Assembly: GCF_030268045.1 (NCBI RefSeq)
Contig: NZ_BSDC01000001.1
Span: 1,488,001 to 1,552,000, forward strand
Length of the DNA: 64,000 bases
Direction: 5' to 3'
Source of the DNA: Geothrix edaphica
GTDB taxonomy: Bacteria > Acidobacteriota > Holophagae > Holophagales > Holophagaceae
Shown here piece after piece: positions 1 through 8,669 of the stretch; the first letter of the stretch is position 1; each line of letters opens with the position of its first letter. A program made the position numbers and the translations under genes. The notes beneath the pieces were generated by a model, which did not search any database, was not told where the DNA came from, and was given only the letters and a program-made list of their open reading frames with translations.

Positions 1-308
1 TTCACCCAGTCCTCGGCGGTCCGCTCCTGCGGGGAGTCAGGATCTTTCTCCTTCTCCTTCTCCCTCGGCGGCGCGGGGGCGGGGGCGGGGGCGGACCTGG
101 GCATCTGCTGCACCAGCGCGAGCCGCTTGCCGGGATCTTTCAAGGTGCTGAACGCCTCCGCCAGCTCCCGGAACTTCCCTTCCGCCTCCTCCTTCGCCGC
201 TCCCGTATACCGGTCCGGGTGCCATTGCTTGGCCAGCCGGTGGTACGCGGCCTTGATGTCCTCGGGCGAGGCATCGGTGGGGATTTCCAGCACATCGAAA
301 GGATTCAT
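1..308 (-). CDS. J-domain (DnaJ-like) protein, N-terminal part
   Basis: The gene starts at 308 and runs off the left edge, so only the first ~102 codons are seen. The product opens with MNPFDVLEIPTDASPEDIKA and has the HPD tripeptide (QWHPDRY) between helices II and III, the signature by which J-domains stimulate DnaK ATPase. After the ~60-residue J-domain comes a linker rich in Ala-Pro repeats and then Glu-Lys repeats, and the frame is still open at the edge. No G/F or zinc-finger region is visible, so it is probably a co-chaperone of restricted role rather than DnaJ itself. It diverges from gatA across a ~210 bp gap that should hold both promoters. Confidence 0.85.
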   Translation of the reverse strand, partial: MNPFDVLEIPTDASPEDIKAAYHRLAKQWHPDRYTGAAKEEAEGKFRELAEAFSTLKDPGKRLALVQQMPRSAPAPAPAPPREKEKEKDPDSPQERTAEDWV

Positions 309-519
309 GGGAGTCCATGGAGCACCCTGCGCCAGCGCATCGCATGGGGATGGAAGAACAGGGCTTGAGCAGAGGATGGTAGCCTATTTCCATCCCGAGT
401 GCAGGCCCAGAGCAACGAAACGTGGCGGAATCTCACCAGGAGAAGATGGTGGCCCCGCCGGTCCAGGCTGGAAGACACTCCGGCGTGGTGGCAAAGTAGA
501 AGGTTCCACGGGAGCGGGC

Positions 520-1980
520 ATGGCGTTGGGCACGGCGATGGACTGGCGCGAAGGCCTGGATGCCGGTGACCTGTCCTCCGAGTCCCTGGTGCGAGGTGCC
601 TTCGACCGCATCCGTACCCTCGACGGGACCCTCCATGCTGTCCTGGCCACCGACGAGGCCCGCAGCCTCGACCTGGCCCGGAAGGCCGATCGGCGCCTGC
701 GGGCCGGGGAGCGCACGCCGGTGCTCGGCCTCCCCATCGTCCTGAAGGACAACCTCCACTGGTCCGGCCTGCCGATGACCTGCGGCTCCCGCGTGCTCGA
801 CGGCTATGTGGCCCCCTACGACGCCACCGTGGTGCGTCGCCTGCTCGAGGCGGGCGCCATCCCCATCGCCAAGGCCAACCTCGACGAGTTCGCCATGGGC
901 TCCAGCGGTGAGTACAGCGCCTTCGATCCCGCCCGGAATCCCTGGGACCCGACCCGGGTTCCCGGCGGCAGCAGCAGCGGCTCCGTGGTGGCCGTCGCCG
1001 CGGGCTATGCGCCCCTGGCCCTGGGCAGCGACACCGGCGGCTCCGTGCGCCTGCCCGCCAGCTTCTGCAACGTGACGGCCCTGCGGCCAACCTACGGCGT
1101 CCTCAGCCGGTACGGCCTCACGGCCATGGCCTCCAGCCTCGATCAGGTGGGACCCATCGCCGCCACGGCCACGGACCTGGCCCTGGCCTTCGGGGTCATG
1201 GCCGGCGTCGACCCCATGGACAGCACTTCCGTGGAGCTGCCGCACCGGGAGCGCCTGGCGGATCTTCGGCCCCTGGATCTGAATGGTCTTCGCGTCGGCC
1301 TCCCCGAGGAGTACTTTGCCGACGGCCTGGAGCCCGGCGTCCGTGGCCTCCTCGACGCCGCCCTCCGGGTGTTCGAGGGCCAGGGCGCGCGGCTGGTCCC
1401 CGTGAGCCTGCCCCACACTCGCTACGCCATCGACACCTACTACCTGCTGTGCACCAGCGAGGTGTCCAGCAACCTCAGCCGCTTCGACGGGGTGCGTTAC
1501 GGCCTGAGGTCGAACTCGGCAGCCTCCACCCTGGCCGGGATGATCTCCGAAACCAGGGATGAGGGCCTGGGCCCCGAGGTCAAACGCCGGATCCTCCTGG
1601 GGACCTTCTGTCTGTCCAGGGGGTACTACGATGCCTTCTACCTGAAGGCCCTGAAGGCCCGGACGCTCATCGCCGCCGATTTCCACGCGGCCTTCGCCCA
1701 GGCCGATATCCTGGCTTCCCCCGTCAGCCCCGGCACGGCCTTCCCCTTCGGCGCCAAGACGGATGACCCCCTCGCCATGTACCTCGCCGACGTCTTCACC
1801 GTCCCCACCGCCCTGGCGGGGCTCCCCTGCCTGTCCATGCCGGCAGGGTTCACCGGCGGCCTGCCGGCCGGCATCCAACTCATCGGGCCGGCCCTTTCGG
1901 ATGTCCGCCTGCTGGAGGTCGCCCGCGCCTTCCAGTCCCTCACCCGCCACCACCTCGAAACCCCGACCCTGTCCGCATAG
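520..1980 (+). CDS. gatA: Amidase-signature GatA (Asp/Glu-tRNA amidotransferase subunit A)
   Basis: A 486-residue amidase-signature enzyme, the normal GatA length. GatA releases ammonia from glutamine so that GatB can amidate misacylated Glu-tRNA(Gln) or Asp-tRNA(Asn) in the cytoplasm. The Ser-cisSer-Lys triad is visible: the Lys in PIVLKDN, the Gly/Ser-rich GGSSSGS segment, and the nucleophile region SDTGGSVR. The frame is open further upstream, but family homology starts only near MALGTAMDWREG, so I take the ATG at 520; the ATG at 538 is an alternative. gatB and gatC are not adjacent, which is common outside Firmicutes. A stand-alone amidase of the same family is possible but less likely given the length and the motif match. 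Confidence 0.85.
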   Translation: MALGTAMDWREGLDAGDLSSESLVRGAFDRIRTLDGTLHAVLATDEARSLDLARKADRRLRAGERTPVLGLPIVLKDNLHWSGLPMTCGSRVLDGYVAPYDATVVRRLLEAGAIPIAKANLDEFAMGSSGEYSAFDPARNPWDPTRVPGGSSSGSVVAVAAGYAPLALGSDTGGSVRLPASFCNVTALRPTYGVLSRYGLTAMASSLDQVGPIAATATDLALAFGVMAGVDPMDSTSVELPHRERLADLRPLDLNGLRVGLPEEYFADGLEPGVRGLLDAALRVFEGQGARLVPVSLPHTRYAIDTYYLLCTSEVSSNLSRFDGVRYGLRSNSAASTLAGMISETRDEGLGPEVKRRILLGTFCLSRGYYDAFYLKALKARTLIAADFHAAFAQADILASPVSPGTAFPFGAKTDDPLAMYLADVFTVPTALAGLPCLSMPAGFTGGLPAGIQLIGPALSDVRLLEVARAFQSLTRHHLETPTLSA

Positions 1981-1989
1981 GAGCGAACC

Positions 1990-3336
1990 ATGGCCTTTGA
2001 CGTCGTCATGCCCCAGATGGGCGAGAGCATCGCAGAAGCCACCGTGCTGAAGTGGCACAAGCAGGCCGGCGACGTGATCGCCAAGGACGAGACCCTCTAC
2101 GAGATCAGCACGGACAAGGTGGACGCGGAGATTCCCGCGCCCGCCGCTGGCACCTTGCTGGAGATCCTCGTGGACGTGAACGCCACGGTCCCCGTGGGCA
2201 CCGTGGTGGCCCGGATCGGCGACGCGTCGGAGAAGCCCTCCGGCGCCACGGCCCCTGCCGCAGCTGCAACCACCGCCCCAGCCGCCAGCGTGGCCCCGGC
2301 CGCCGCGGCCCCTGCCCCGCTGGGGGACGAGGACGACAACAGCCTGGAGGGTCGCCTGCGCACCAAGAGCAGCCCCCTGGTCCGCGAGATGGCCAAGCAG
2401 CACGGCCTCGACCTGGCCAAGGTCCAGGGCACCGGCCAAGCCGGTCGCGTCACCAAGGAGGACCTGGAGGCCCACCTGGCCAAGGGGCCGACCGCGGCAC
2501 CCGCCGCTTCCGCCTCCTCCATCGCGCCGGCGCTGCCCGCGGTCCATGATCCCTCCGCCCCGACCATGGGCCTGGCGCCCGGCATGGCGGTGGCCCCCGC
2601 CCCGGCCATGCCCGCCTTCGCCGCCGGCGAGCGCGTGAAGGTCGAGCCCATGACCCGCATGCGCAAGATCATCGCGGACAACATGGTGGCCAGCCGCCGC
2701 ACCTCGGCCCACGTCTACACGGTCTTCGAGATCGACATGACCCACGTGGCCCAGCTGCGCAACAAGCACAAGAAGGCCTTCGAGGCCCAGTTCGGAACGA
2801 AGCTGAGCTTCATGCCCTTCGTGATGATGGCGGCCTGCAAGGCCCTCCGCGCCTATCCCATCGTCAACGCCTCCGTGGACGGCGACAACATCGTCTACAA
2901 GCAGGACATCAACCTCGGCATCGCCGTGAGCCTGGACTGGGGCCTCATCGTGCCCGTGGTGAAGAATGCCGACATGATGAACCTGGGCGGCCTGGCCCGC
3001 AGCCTCAACGACCTGGCCGAGCGCGCCCGCGCCAAGCAGCTGAAGCCCGACGAGATCAGCGGCGGCACCTTCACCATCACCAACCCCGGGGTCTACGGCG
3101 ACACCTTCGGCCTGCCCGTCATCAACCAGCCCCAGGTGGCCATCCAGGGCGTGGGCGCCATCGTGAAGCGCCCCGTGGTCATCACCGGCCCCGACGGCAC
3201 CGACTTCATCGCCATCCGCCAGGTGATGTTCAGCAGTCTCGGCTTCGACCATCGGATCATCGACGGCGCCATGGGCGACCTGTTCATGGCGTTTGTGAAG
3301 AAAGAGTTGGAGAACTCCACGTTCGGGCTCGAATAG
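1990..3336 (+). CDS. 2-oxoacid dehydrogenase E2 (lipoyl acyltransferase)
   Basis: A 448-residue dihydrolipoyl acyltransferase, the core of a pyruvate, 2-oxoglutarate or branched-chain 2-oxoacid dehydrogenase complex. Residues 1-78 are a single lipoyl domain with the lipoyl lysine in STDKVDAE (K43). An Ala/Pro linker leads to a peripheral-subunit-binding domain at ~128-165 (SSPLVREMAKQHG...). A second linker precedes the catalytic domain, which ends in the active-site motif DHRIIDG (His ~421, Asp ~425). The start has the upstream sequence AGGAGCGAACC and lies 9 bp after the gatA stop, so the two genes are probably cotranscribed. No E1 or E3 gene is near. The sequence alone does not settle which oxoacid is used. 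Confidence 0.85.
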   Translation: MAFDVVMPQMGESIAEATVLKWHKQAGDVIAKDETLYEISTDKVDAEIPAPAAGTLLEILVDVNATVPVGTVVARIGDASEKPSGATAPAAAATTAPAASVAPAAAAPAPLGDEDDNSLEGRLRTKSSPLVREMAKQHGLDLAKVQGTGQAGRVTKEDLEAHLAKGPTAAPAASASSIAPALPAVHDPSAPTMGLAPGMAVAPAPAMPAFAAGERVKVEPMTRMRKIIADNMVASRRTSAHVYTVFEIDMTHVAQLRNKHKKAFEAQFGTKLSFMPFVMMAACKALRAYPIVNASVDGDNIVYKQDINLGIAVSLDWGLIVPVVKNADMMNLGGLARSLNDLAERARAKQLKPDEISGGTFTITNPGVYGDTFGLPVINQPQVAIQGVGAIVKRPVVITGPDGTDFIAIRQVMFSSLGFDHRIIDGAMGDLFMAFVKKELENSTFGLE

Positions 3337-3347
3337 CGGTCCATCCG

Positions 3348-3387
3348 CGCATGAAAACGGCGGCCATCCGGCCGCCGTTTTCATGCG
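3348..3387. terminator. Bidirectional terminator between E2 gene and dnaB
   Basis: A perfect 18-bp inverted repeat (3348-3365 and 3370-3387) around a 4-base loop. The stem is GC-rich in the centre with AAAA/TTTT outside it, so it can terminate transcripts from both convergent genes. The dnaB stop codon (complement 3381-3383) lies inside the stem. Confidence 0.9.
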
Positions 3388-4754
3388 TAGGAGGAGGTCT
3401 CCCGCACCATCTCCCGGTACATGGCGTACTCGCCCTGGAAGTGCAGCTGGATGATGGCGGTGGGGCCGTTGCGGTGCTTGGCCACGATCAGCTCGGCGGA
3501 GGGATCGGGCTCCTCGTTGGCGGAGGGGATCATCTTCCGGTGGATGAAGGCCACCATGTCGGCGTCCTGCTCGATGGCGCCGGAGTCACGGAGGTCGCTG
3601 AGCTGGGGGCGACCGCCAGTGCGGTGCTCCACCTCGCGGTTCAGCTGGGACAGGACCACCACTGGAATGCCGAAGTCCTTGGCCATGAGCTTGAGGCCGC
3701 GGCTGATCTCGCCGATGCGGACAGCCTCGTTCTGCTTGGCGCCGCGGCTGTTCTCGGGGCTGCTGAGCAGCTGCAGGTAGTCGATGAGGACGAACTCCAC
3801 GCGCCGGTTGCTCTGGCTGCCCTGCTTCACGATCATGTTCTGGATCTGGGGCACCGTGATGGAAGCCTGGTCGCAGATGAACAGGGGCATCTGCACCAGC
3901 TCGTCCCGGGACCGCATCACATGATCCAGCCGCCCGGTGGCCCGGCCGGACTGGAGGTCCTTCATGTTGGTCTGGCTCTGGGCCGCAAGCAGGCGCAGGA
4001 AGACCTCCTCGTGGCTCATCTCCAGGCTGAAGAAGGCGCCACAGTGCCCTGGGCGGCCGTCCCGCTCCTGGGCCGCGCGCAGGACCCAGTTCAGGGCCAG
4101 GGCGGTCTTGCCGATGCCCGGACGGGCGGCCAGCACGATGAGGTTGCCGGGCTGGAAGCCCTGGGTCAGCTCGTCGAAGCGGCTGAAGCCCACCCGCACG
4201 CCCGGCGAGAGGCGGCCCTCCAGCCGCTCGTGGAGGCGCTCCATGGCATCGTCCGCCACCGTCTGGATGGGGAGCAGGCCCTTGGCCTTGGCGTCGCCCT
4301 GGGCCAGGTGGAAGAGGCTCTGGGCCGTCTGGTCCACCAGCACTTCGGGCGGTTCATCCTCTTCGGCGGCCTGGCGGACCAGCTGGGCGCCCAGGTGGAC
4401 CAGACGGCGCAGCTTGGCCTTGCGGCGGATCAGGTCAGCCAGCACCTGGGGCCGCTCCACATCCTCGCCCGCCAGCAGCTCCACCAGGCCGGGATAGCCA
4501 CCCACCTTGTTCAGGCTGTCGTCCTGGTCCAGCGCATCCTTCAGGGTGAGGGAGTTGACCTCGACCTGGGCCTCGATGAGCGTGCGGAGGGCGCGGAACA
4601 CGGCCCGATGGGCCGGGTGGACAAAGTCCTCCTCGGCCAGCGCGAACACGGCCTCGCTGGCGGCGAAACCCGCCCCCGGCGCGCAGCACGTGGCCAGGAA
4701 GGCCCGCTCCGCATCAATATCCTCCGGAAGGCGTTCCGGAAGCCAATCCGCCAT
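3381..4754 (-). CDS. dnaB: Replicative DNA helicase DnaB
   Basis: 457 residues, the usual length for the hexameric 5'-3' helicase that unwinds DNA at the fork and recruits primase. The N-terminal domain (~10-115, LPEDIDAERAFLATCC) is the DnaG-interacting part. The RecA-like C-terminal domain has Walker A (ARPGIGKTAL, ~210), a Walker B region (VLIDYLQLL) and the DnaB motif SDLRDSGAIEQDAD near the C-terminus. It begins 17 bp after the stop of the giant lipoprotein gene in the same direction, so the two may share a transcript. The final codons lie inside a terminator stem. There is no sign of an intein or insertion. Confidence 0.95.
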   Translation of the reverse strand: MADWLPERLPEDIDAERAFLATCCAPGAGFAASEAVFALAEEDFVHPAHRAVFRALRTLIEAQVEVNSLTLKDALDQDDSLNKVGGYPGLVELLAGEDVERPQVLADLIRRKAKLRRLVHLGAQLVRQAAEEDEPPEVLVDQTAQSLFHLAQGDAKAKGLLPIQTVADDAMERLHERLEGRLSPGVRVGFSRFDELTQGFQPGNLIVLAARPGIGKTALALNWVLRAAQERDGRPGHCGAFFSLEMSHEEVFLRLLAAQSQTNMKDLQSGRATGRLDHVMRSRDELVQMPLFICDQASITVPQIQNMIVKQGSQSNRRVEFVLIDYLQLLSSPENSRGAKQNEAVRIGEISRGLKLMAKDFGIPVVVLSQLNREVEHRTGGRPQLSDLRDSGAIEQDADMVAFIHRKMIPSANEEPDPSAELIVAKHRNGPTAIIQLHFQGEYAMYREMVRETSSYA

Positions 4755-4771
4755 CAGTCCACCCCTGCCGT

Positions 4772-7700
4772 CTAGAGTCCCGGAGGAGTGTACCCCCCGC
4801 CGTCCACATCCACAAAGACCGGGTTGGTGACAGCGATGGGATAGATGCCCTTCATGATCTTGTTCCAGGGCGTTCCGGCCCGGTAGGCCCCGGTCGTGGC
4901 CAGGGGCACTCCGGCCTCGACCACCACCCAGGCATCCTTGCCGGCGGGCATGGCGATGCCGCTGAGGGTGGCCGTGCGCAGGAGGAAGTCCGAGGTGGAG
5001 GCCGTGAAGCTGGTCATCGGCACCACCTGGACGGCCCCGTTCACCACCACGCGCACCTCATCGACCGGCACCCAGCCCGCCCCGTAGAGCGAAATGGTGA
5101 TGGAGACGGTGGCGGCGGGCCCGGTCACCAGGCCACCCGGCCCGACTCCGTTGACGGTCACGTCGAGCAGGGGCCCCGTGGAGGCCACGGCCGCCCCGCT
5201 GCGGAGGGAGGTCAGCAGGGGATCGAGGGTCGTCTGGGACAGGGTGGATGCGAGCTTGAGGTAGGTGCGCGCCTGGCCCACGGGGGTGTCGAAGCTGAAC
5301 CGTGAGGCGGAGAGCCCGAGGCCCTTGGTGAAGGCGGCCGGCGTCTGCTGACTCAGCAGAGAGAACCAGTCGGCGCGGACGGCCTTGAACTCCGCAAACC
5401 ACGCACTGGGGTCCGCCGGGTCGCAACCCTCGGCCCGGATCAGTTCCAGGGCGTCGAAATCCCCATGGCGCTTGCCCAGGGACACGGGGCCGGTCTGGGT
5501 CCACCAGGCATTGGCGCCGGTCCCGATGGGCACCGCGGGATCGAAACCGCGGACCGTGAACAGCCCCTGGGGGCCCCGGGGCCGGTGGACGATGGTGTAG
5601 GAGCCCTCGGCCTGGGTGATGAAATCCGCCAGTGTCCAGCCCTTGGAGGGGCGAGCCCCGCCATTGCGGGCCCCGGTGGGGGCCGGGGTGAACAGGGCCG
5701 TGACGAAACCATCCGCCAGGGCCGAGCTGCGGGCGCCGACCACGAAGGGGTCGTTGCCGATGGGAGCGCGCTGGGCGTCTGTGACGGAAAGGTTTTCGAT
5801 CTCCGACCGGAATTCCACCCGCAGCGCGGAGGGATCCGTCAGCCTGTCTTCTTCGGTTCTGGCCACCGCCTGCACACCTTCAGCCAGGGCCGAGCTGAGC
5901 ATTTCACCCGGATTAAGGCCGCCGGTGGTGGCCTGGGTGGGCCCCGGGACATCGAAAGCCGTCCAGCCAGCCGGCAGGACCGGCGGGATGGTCACGAAGG
6001 CGTGGGTCACGTCCGCCTGGCCGTCGAATGACTTCACGGGCAGCGCGTCCAGGTGGGACAGCGGGCCGCGGGTGCCGTAGGCTAGGTAGTCCCCGGGAGC
6101 GAAGAAAGCCGTGGCGGACCCACCGGAATTCCGGAAGGACGTCCCGAAGATCTGGTTCCCGGCCGTGTACTGGTAGGCCCCGAGATTGGCGCCCCCGATC
6201 TCCTTGGCCTTGTAGACCTGGTTGAAGTAGCCGGCCAGCCTGCGCAGACGCTTCATGGAGGGATCCGGGGTTCCGCCCTGGCCTGCCAGGGTAATGCGGA
6301 GGGGGTTCAGGCCTCCCAGTTCCAGGGTGCCCGCCTGCCTGACCACGAAGTAGTGGGCCATCTGCTTCTGGTGGATCACGTTGCCCGTGGCATCCACGAC
6401 CTCCGTCCGCTCGGGGCTGAGGTTCTCCGCCAAGCGCCAGATCAGGCTCTTCGACGGCGTGATGGGCGTGGCCAGGTAGGGACGATTGGTGTCGGCGGTG
6501 TTGGTGCCGAGGTAGAGTCTGCTGCTCTGAGTGGCGTTGGTCGCGGTCAGCCGATATGGCTGGGTGGAGCCAGTCCCCCGGGTATCGGTGACGGCCGGGA
6601 GCAGGACGCCGATTGGTCCGCCGCTTGAGGGGATCTCGGTGGCCTCGCGCCACTCCACCCGTTCGGTCACCCAGTGGGAGGGATCCGCATCCGTGGCGGG
6701 ATCGGCATTCAGGCCCGTGTAGCGCTCGAACCGGAACTCCGTCTGGACCGGGCCACCGCGAGCCGCCGTCCCGAAAGAGTCGAACGTCAGAATGCCGAAG
6801 TCCCCGCCGCGGAGAGCGGTTCGCGCCTGCACCATCTCATTGAAGACCCCGGTGGCCTGGGCCGGTTCGATGCTGGCGATGCTGGGTCCCCCCAACAGGT
6901 ACAGGCGGCGCCGGTAGGTGATGGACTGCCCCGCGGGCAGGCCGGCGACGGCGGGGCTGCCCACGACCAGGCGGCCGGGGAAGCGGGGACGCAGCTCGGT
7001 GAGCGCGGGCTGGGGATCCGAGGCCACCAGCACCTGGTCCACATCCAGGGGCAGGATGCCCAGTGAGGAGTGGGCGTCCAGGGTGTCTCCGGCGGATTCC
7101 GCACCCATGAAAGCCACCATGGGGGCCACCACGCTGCTGGTAAGGGGCGCCGAGAAGTCCGATCCGGGGATTTCCACACCCCAGCTGCTGAGCGGCGTTC
7201 CGGTGAAGGTGGACACCGCCGGGACCACGAAGCGGAAGCCACCTCCGCGCTGGGACAGGAAGTCCCCGAGGCTCCGGATGGGAAGGGCCGTGGTCCCGCT
7301 GTTGGTGACCGTGGTCTCCAGGGTGAAGAACACATCCGCCTTGGTGAGCGTGATCCGGTGGACCACACTGACCCCCGCCACCCGGCCCTGGAGGTCCGTG
7401 GCCACACCGAGCTTGCCCTTGGGATCCAGCAGGTAGCCCTGCATGTCCAGGAACACCTCATTGACCCTGGTCCCCGGGGTGTAGCGATCAAAGACCAGCG
7501 GCAGATCCGGATCCTGGTTGGCCACGGGCCCGAGGCGCTCCACCATGTCCGTGGGCATGGACACCCGCTTGTAGTTCTGGTCCAGAGCCACGCTGCCCAT
7601 GTCGAGGATGGCGCCACCGGAGGGCGCGCCGAACTGGCCTTCCCGGTCCCCGAAGGCCGCCCCGTCCACCGCCAGCTGGACGGCATCGTTGCCGAGGTAG

Positions 7701-7918
7701 AAATCGCCGGGTCCCGAGGTGGCCTTCAGACCTGCCAGCCGGTCACCTCCGTTAGCGGGGATCTCTTCCACCGCCACCGTGGGCCGGGCCACACCCGAAG
7801 CCCTGAAGCAGCCTGTTCCGCCCGCGGCCAGGATCAGGGCCAGGGGGGCCAGGATCATCTGCAGGCGGCGGGAGGACAGACGGGCGGGAAGAACTGCGGG
7901 ATCAAGGCTCATGTTCAT
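4772..7918 (-). CDS. Very large lipoprotein with degenerate PHP (CehA/McbA-like) domain
   Basis: About 1,048 residues from the ATG at 7918 (in-frame ATGs at 7948 and 7912 are alternatives; no strong ribosome-binding site decides). A hydrophobic signal segment ends in AGGTGCF, a weak lipobox, so export and lipidation are likely. The first ~640 residues are beta-rich and match no family I recognise. Residues ~650-925 (counted from the 7948 ATG) follow the layout of CehA/McbA-type PHP metallohydrolases: a start like AGWxxADLHxHS, a segment like EGVxxxAxTDHN, then GDFDALEL, RADWFSLL, and a closing RTYL...SGxxVxSTGPLLDV. The metal-binding residues are replaced (FDVPGPT for DLHxHS, TEED for TDHN, LSASR for NSDSH). 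It is therefore probably a non-catalytic envelope protein. It lies just upstream of dnaB. Confidence 0.6.
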   Translation of the reverse strand: MNMSLDPAVLPARLSSRRLQMILAPLALILAAGGTGCFRASGVARPTVAVEEIPANGGDRLAGLKATSGPGDFYLGNDAVQLAVDGAAFGDREGQFGAPSGGAILDMGSVALDQNYKRVSMPTDMVERLGPVANQDPDLPLVFDRYTPGTRVNEVFLDMQGYLLDPKGKLGVATDLQGRVAGVSVVHRITLTKADVFFTLETTVTNSGTTALPIRSLGDFLSQRGGGFRFVVPAVSTFTGTPLSSWGVEIPGSDFSAPLTSSVVAPMVAFMGAESAGDTLDAHSSLGILPLDVDQVLVASDPQPALTELRPRFPGRLVVGSPAVAGLPAGQSITYRRRLYLLGGPSIASIEPAQATGVFNEMVQARTALRGGDFGILTFDSFGTAARGGPVQTEFRFERYTGLNADPATDADPSHWVTERVEWREATEIPSSGGPIGVLLPAVTDTRGTGSTQPYRLTATNATQSSRLYLGTNTADTNRPYLATPITPSKSLIWRLAENLSPERTEVVDATGNVIHQKQMAHYFVVRQAGTLELGGLNPLRITLAGQGGTPDPSMKRLRRLAGYFNQVYKAKEIGGANLGAYQYTAGNQIFGTSFRNSGGSATAFFAPGDYLAYGTRGPLSHLDALPVKSFDGQADVTHAFVTIPPVLPAGWTAFDVPGPTQATTGGLNPGEMLSSALAEGVQAVARTEEDRLTDPSALRVEFRSEIENLSVTDAQRAPIGNDPFVVGARSSALADGFVTALFTPAPTGARNGGARPSKGWTLADFITQAEGSYTIVHRPRGPQGLFTVRGFDPAVPIGTGANAWWTQTGPVSLGKRHGDFDALELIRAEGCDPADPSAWFAEFKAVRADWFSLLSQQTPAAFTKGLGLSASRFSFDTPVGQARTYLKLASTLSQTTLDPLLTSLRSGAAVASTGPLLDVTVNGVGPGGLVTGPAATVSITISLYGAGWVPVDEVRVVVNGAVQVVPMTSFTASTSDFLLRTATLSGIAMPAGKDAWVVVEAGVPLATTGAYRAGTPWNKIMKGIYPIAVTNPVFVDVDGGGYTPPGL

Positions 7919-7985
7919 CAAGGCGTCTCGTTCAGGCGGGAGGTCCATGGGGCTGGGGCGTGCGGAAGGTCTATGCTAACTCACG

Positions 7986-8669
7986 ATGCCGATCTCCGCC
8001 TTTCTTCATCGCTGCAGGCCGCACCGGCGGACCCTGCTCCTGGTCCTGACGCTGCCCCTCCTGGGAGATTTGCTCTGGACCCTGGGAAGGTTCCCAGCCA
8101 TGCACCACCAGCAAATCTACCGGGCAGAGGACATGCCGCCAGTGGGCGGCCCGGTGCTGGTGCTGGGGGCCGGTGTCTATGGCGACGGGGAGCCCACCGA
8201 ACTCCTCCAGGGGCGCCTCCGCACGGCCCTGGATCTCTACCGCACCGGGAAGGTCCGCTGGTTCCTGGTCTCCGGCGACAACCGGCACCCTTCGTACAAT
8301 GAACCCCAGGCCATGCGCCGCTGGCTGGTGAAGCAGGGGGTTCCCCCCACCCACATCGTCAGCGACTACGCGGGGCTCCGCACCTGGGACAGCCTCAAGC
8401 GCGCCCAGGCCGTCTTCGGCCAGCGACAGGTGGTCATCGTCACGTCGGATTTCCACCTGCCTCGGGCCCTCTACCTGGCGGACCGCCTCGGGCTCCAGGC
8501 CTGGGGCGTCCCCGCCTCCACCGAGGACCGGCCGCAGGTGAACCGGTTCCGCTATTGGACCCGGGAGTACATCGCCCGGCACCTGGCCCTCTGGGACGCC
8601 TGGTTCCCGCCGGATGTCAGGCTCGGCCCCAGGGAGCCGACGCCCGACGACTGGGACCCGGCTTCATGA
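7986..8669 (+). CDS. DUF218 (SanA/YdcF-like) membrane-anchored protein
   Basis: 227 residues. One hydrophobic segment near residues 17-33 is followed by a DUF218 domain: VLVLGAGVYGDGEPTELLQGRL, a middle LVSGDNRHPSYNEPQAM, and VIVTSDFHLPRALYLADRLG. This is the SanA/YdcF group, linked in enterobacteria to envelope permeability and vancomycin resistance, with no established enzymatic reaction. The gene starts within 70 bp of the divergent lipoprotein gene. Its stop overlaps the thiolase start (ATGA), so the two are translationally coupled. Confidence 0.8.
   Translation: MPISAFLHRCRPHRRTLLLVLTLPLLGDLLWTLGRFPAMHHQQIYRAEDMPPVGGPVLVLGAGVYGDGEPTELLQGRLRTALDLYRTGKVRWFLVSGDNRHPSYNEPQAMRRWLVKQGVPPTHIVSDYAGLRTWDSLKRAQAVFGQRQVVIVTSDFHLPRALYLADRLGLQAWGVPASTEDRPQVNRFRYWTREYIARHLALWDAWFPPDVRLGPREPTPDDWDPAS

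Noticed and set aside
433-3384. A ~980-codon open frame antisense to gatA and the E2 gene
   Set aside because: High GC and third-position bias keep antisense frames open; its product is low-complexity Gly/His/Gln-rich with no motif, while both sense genes have full catalytic motifs.
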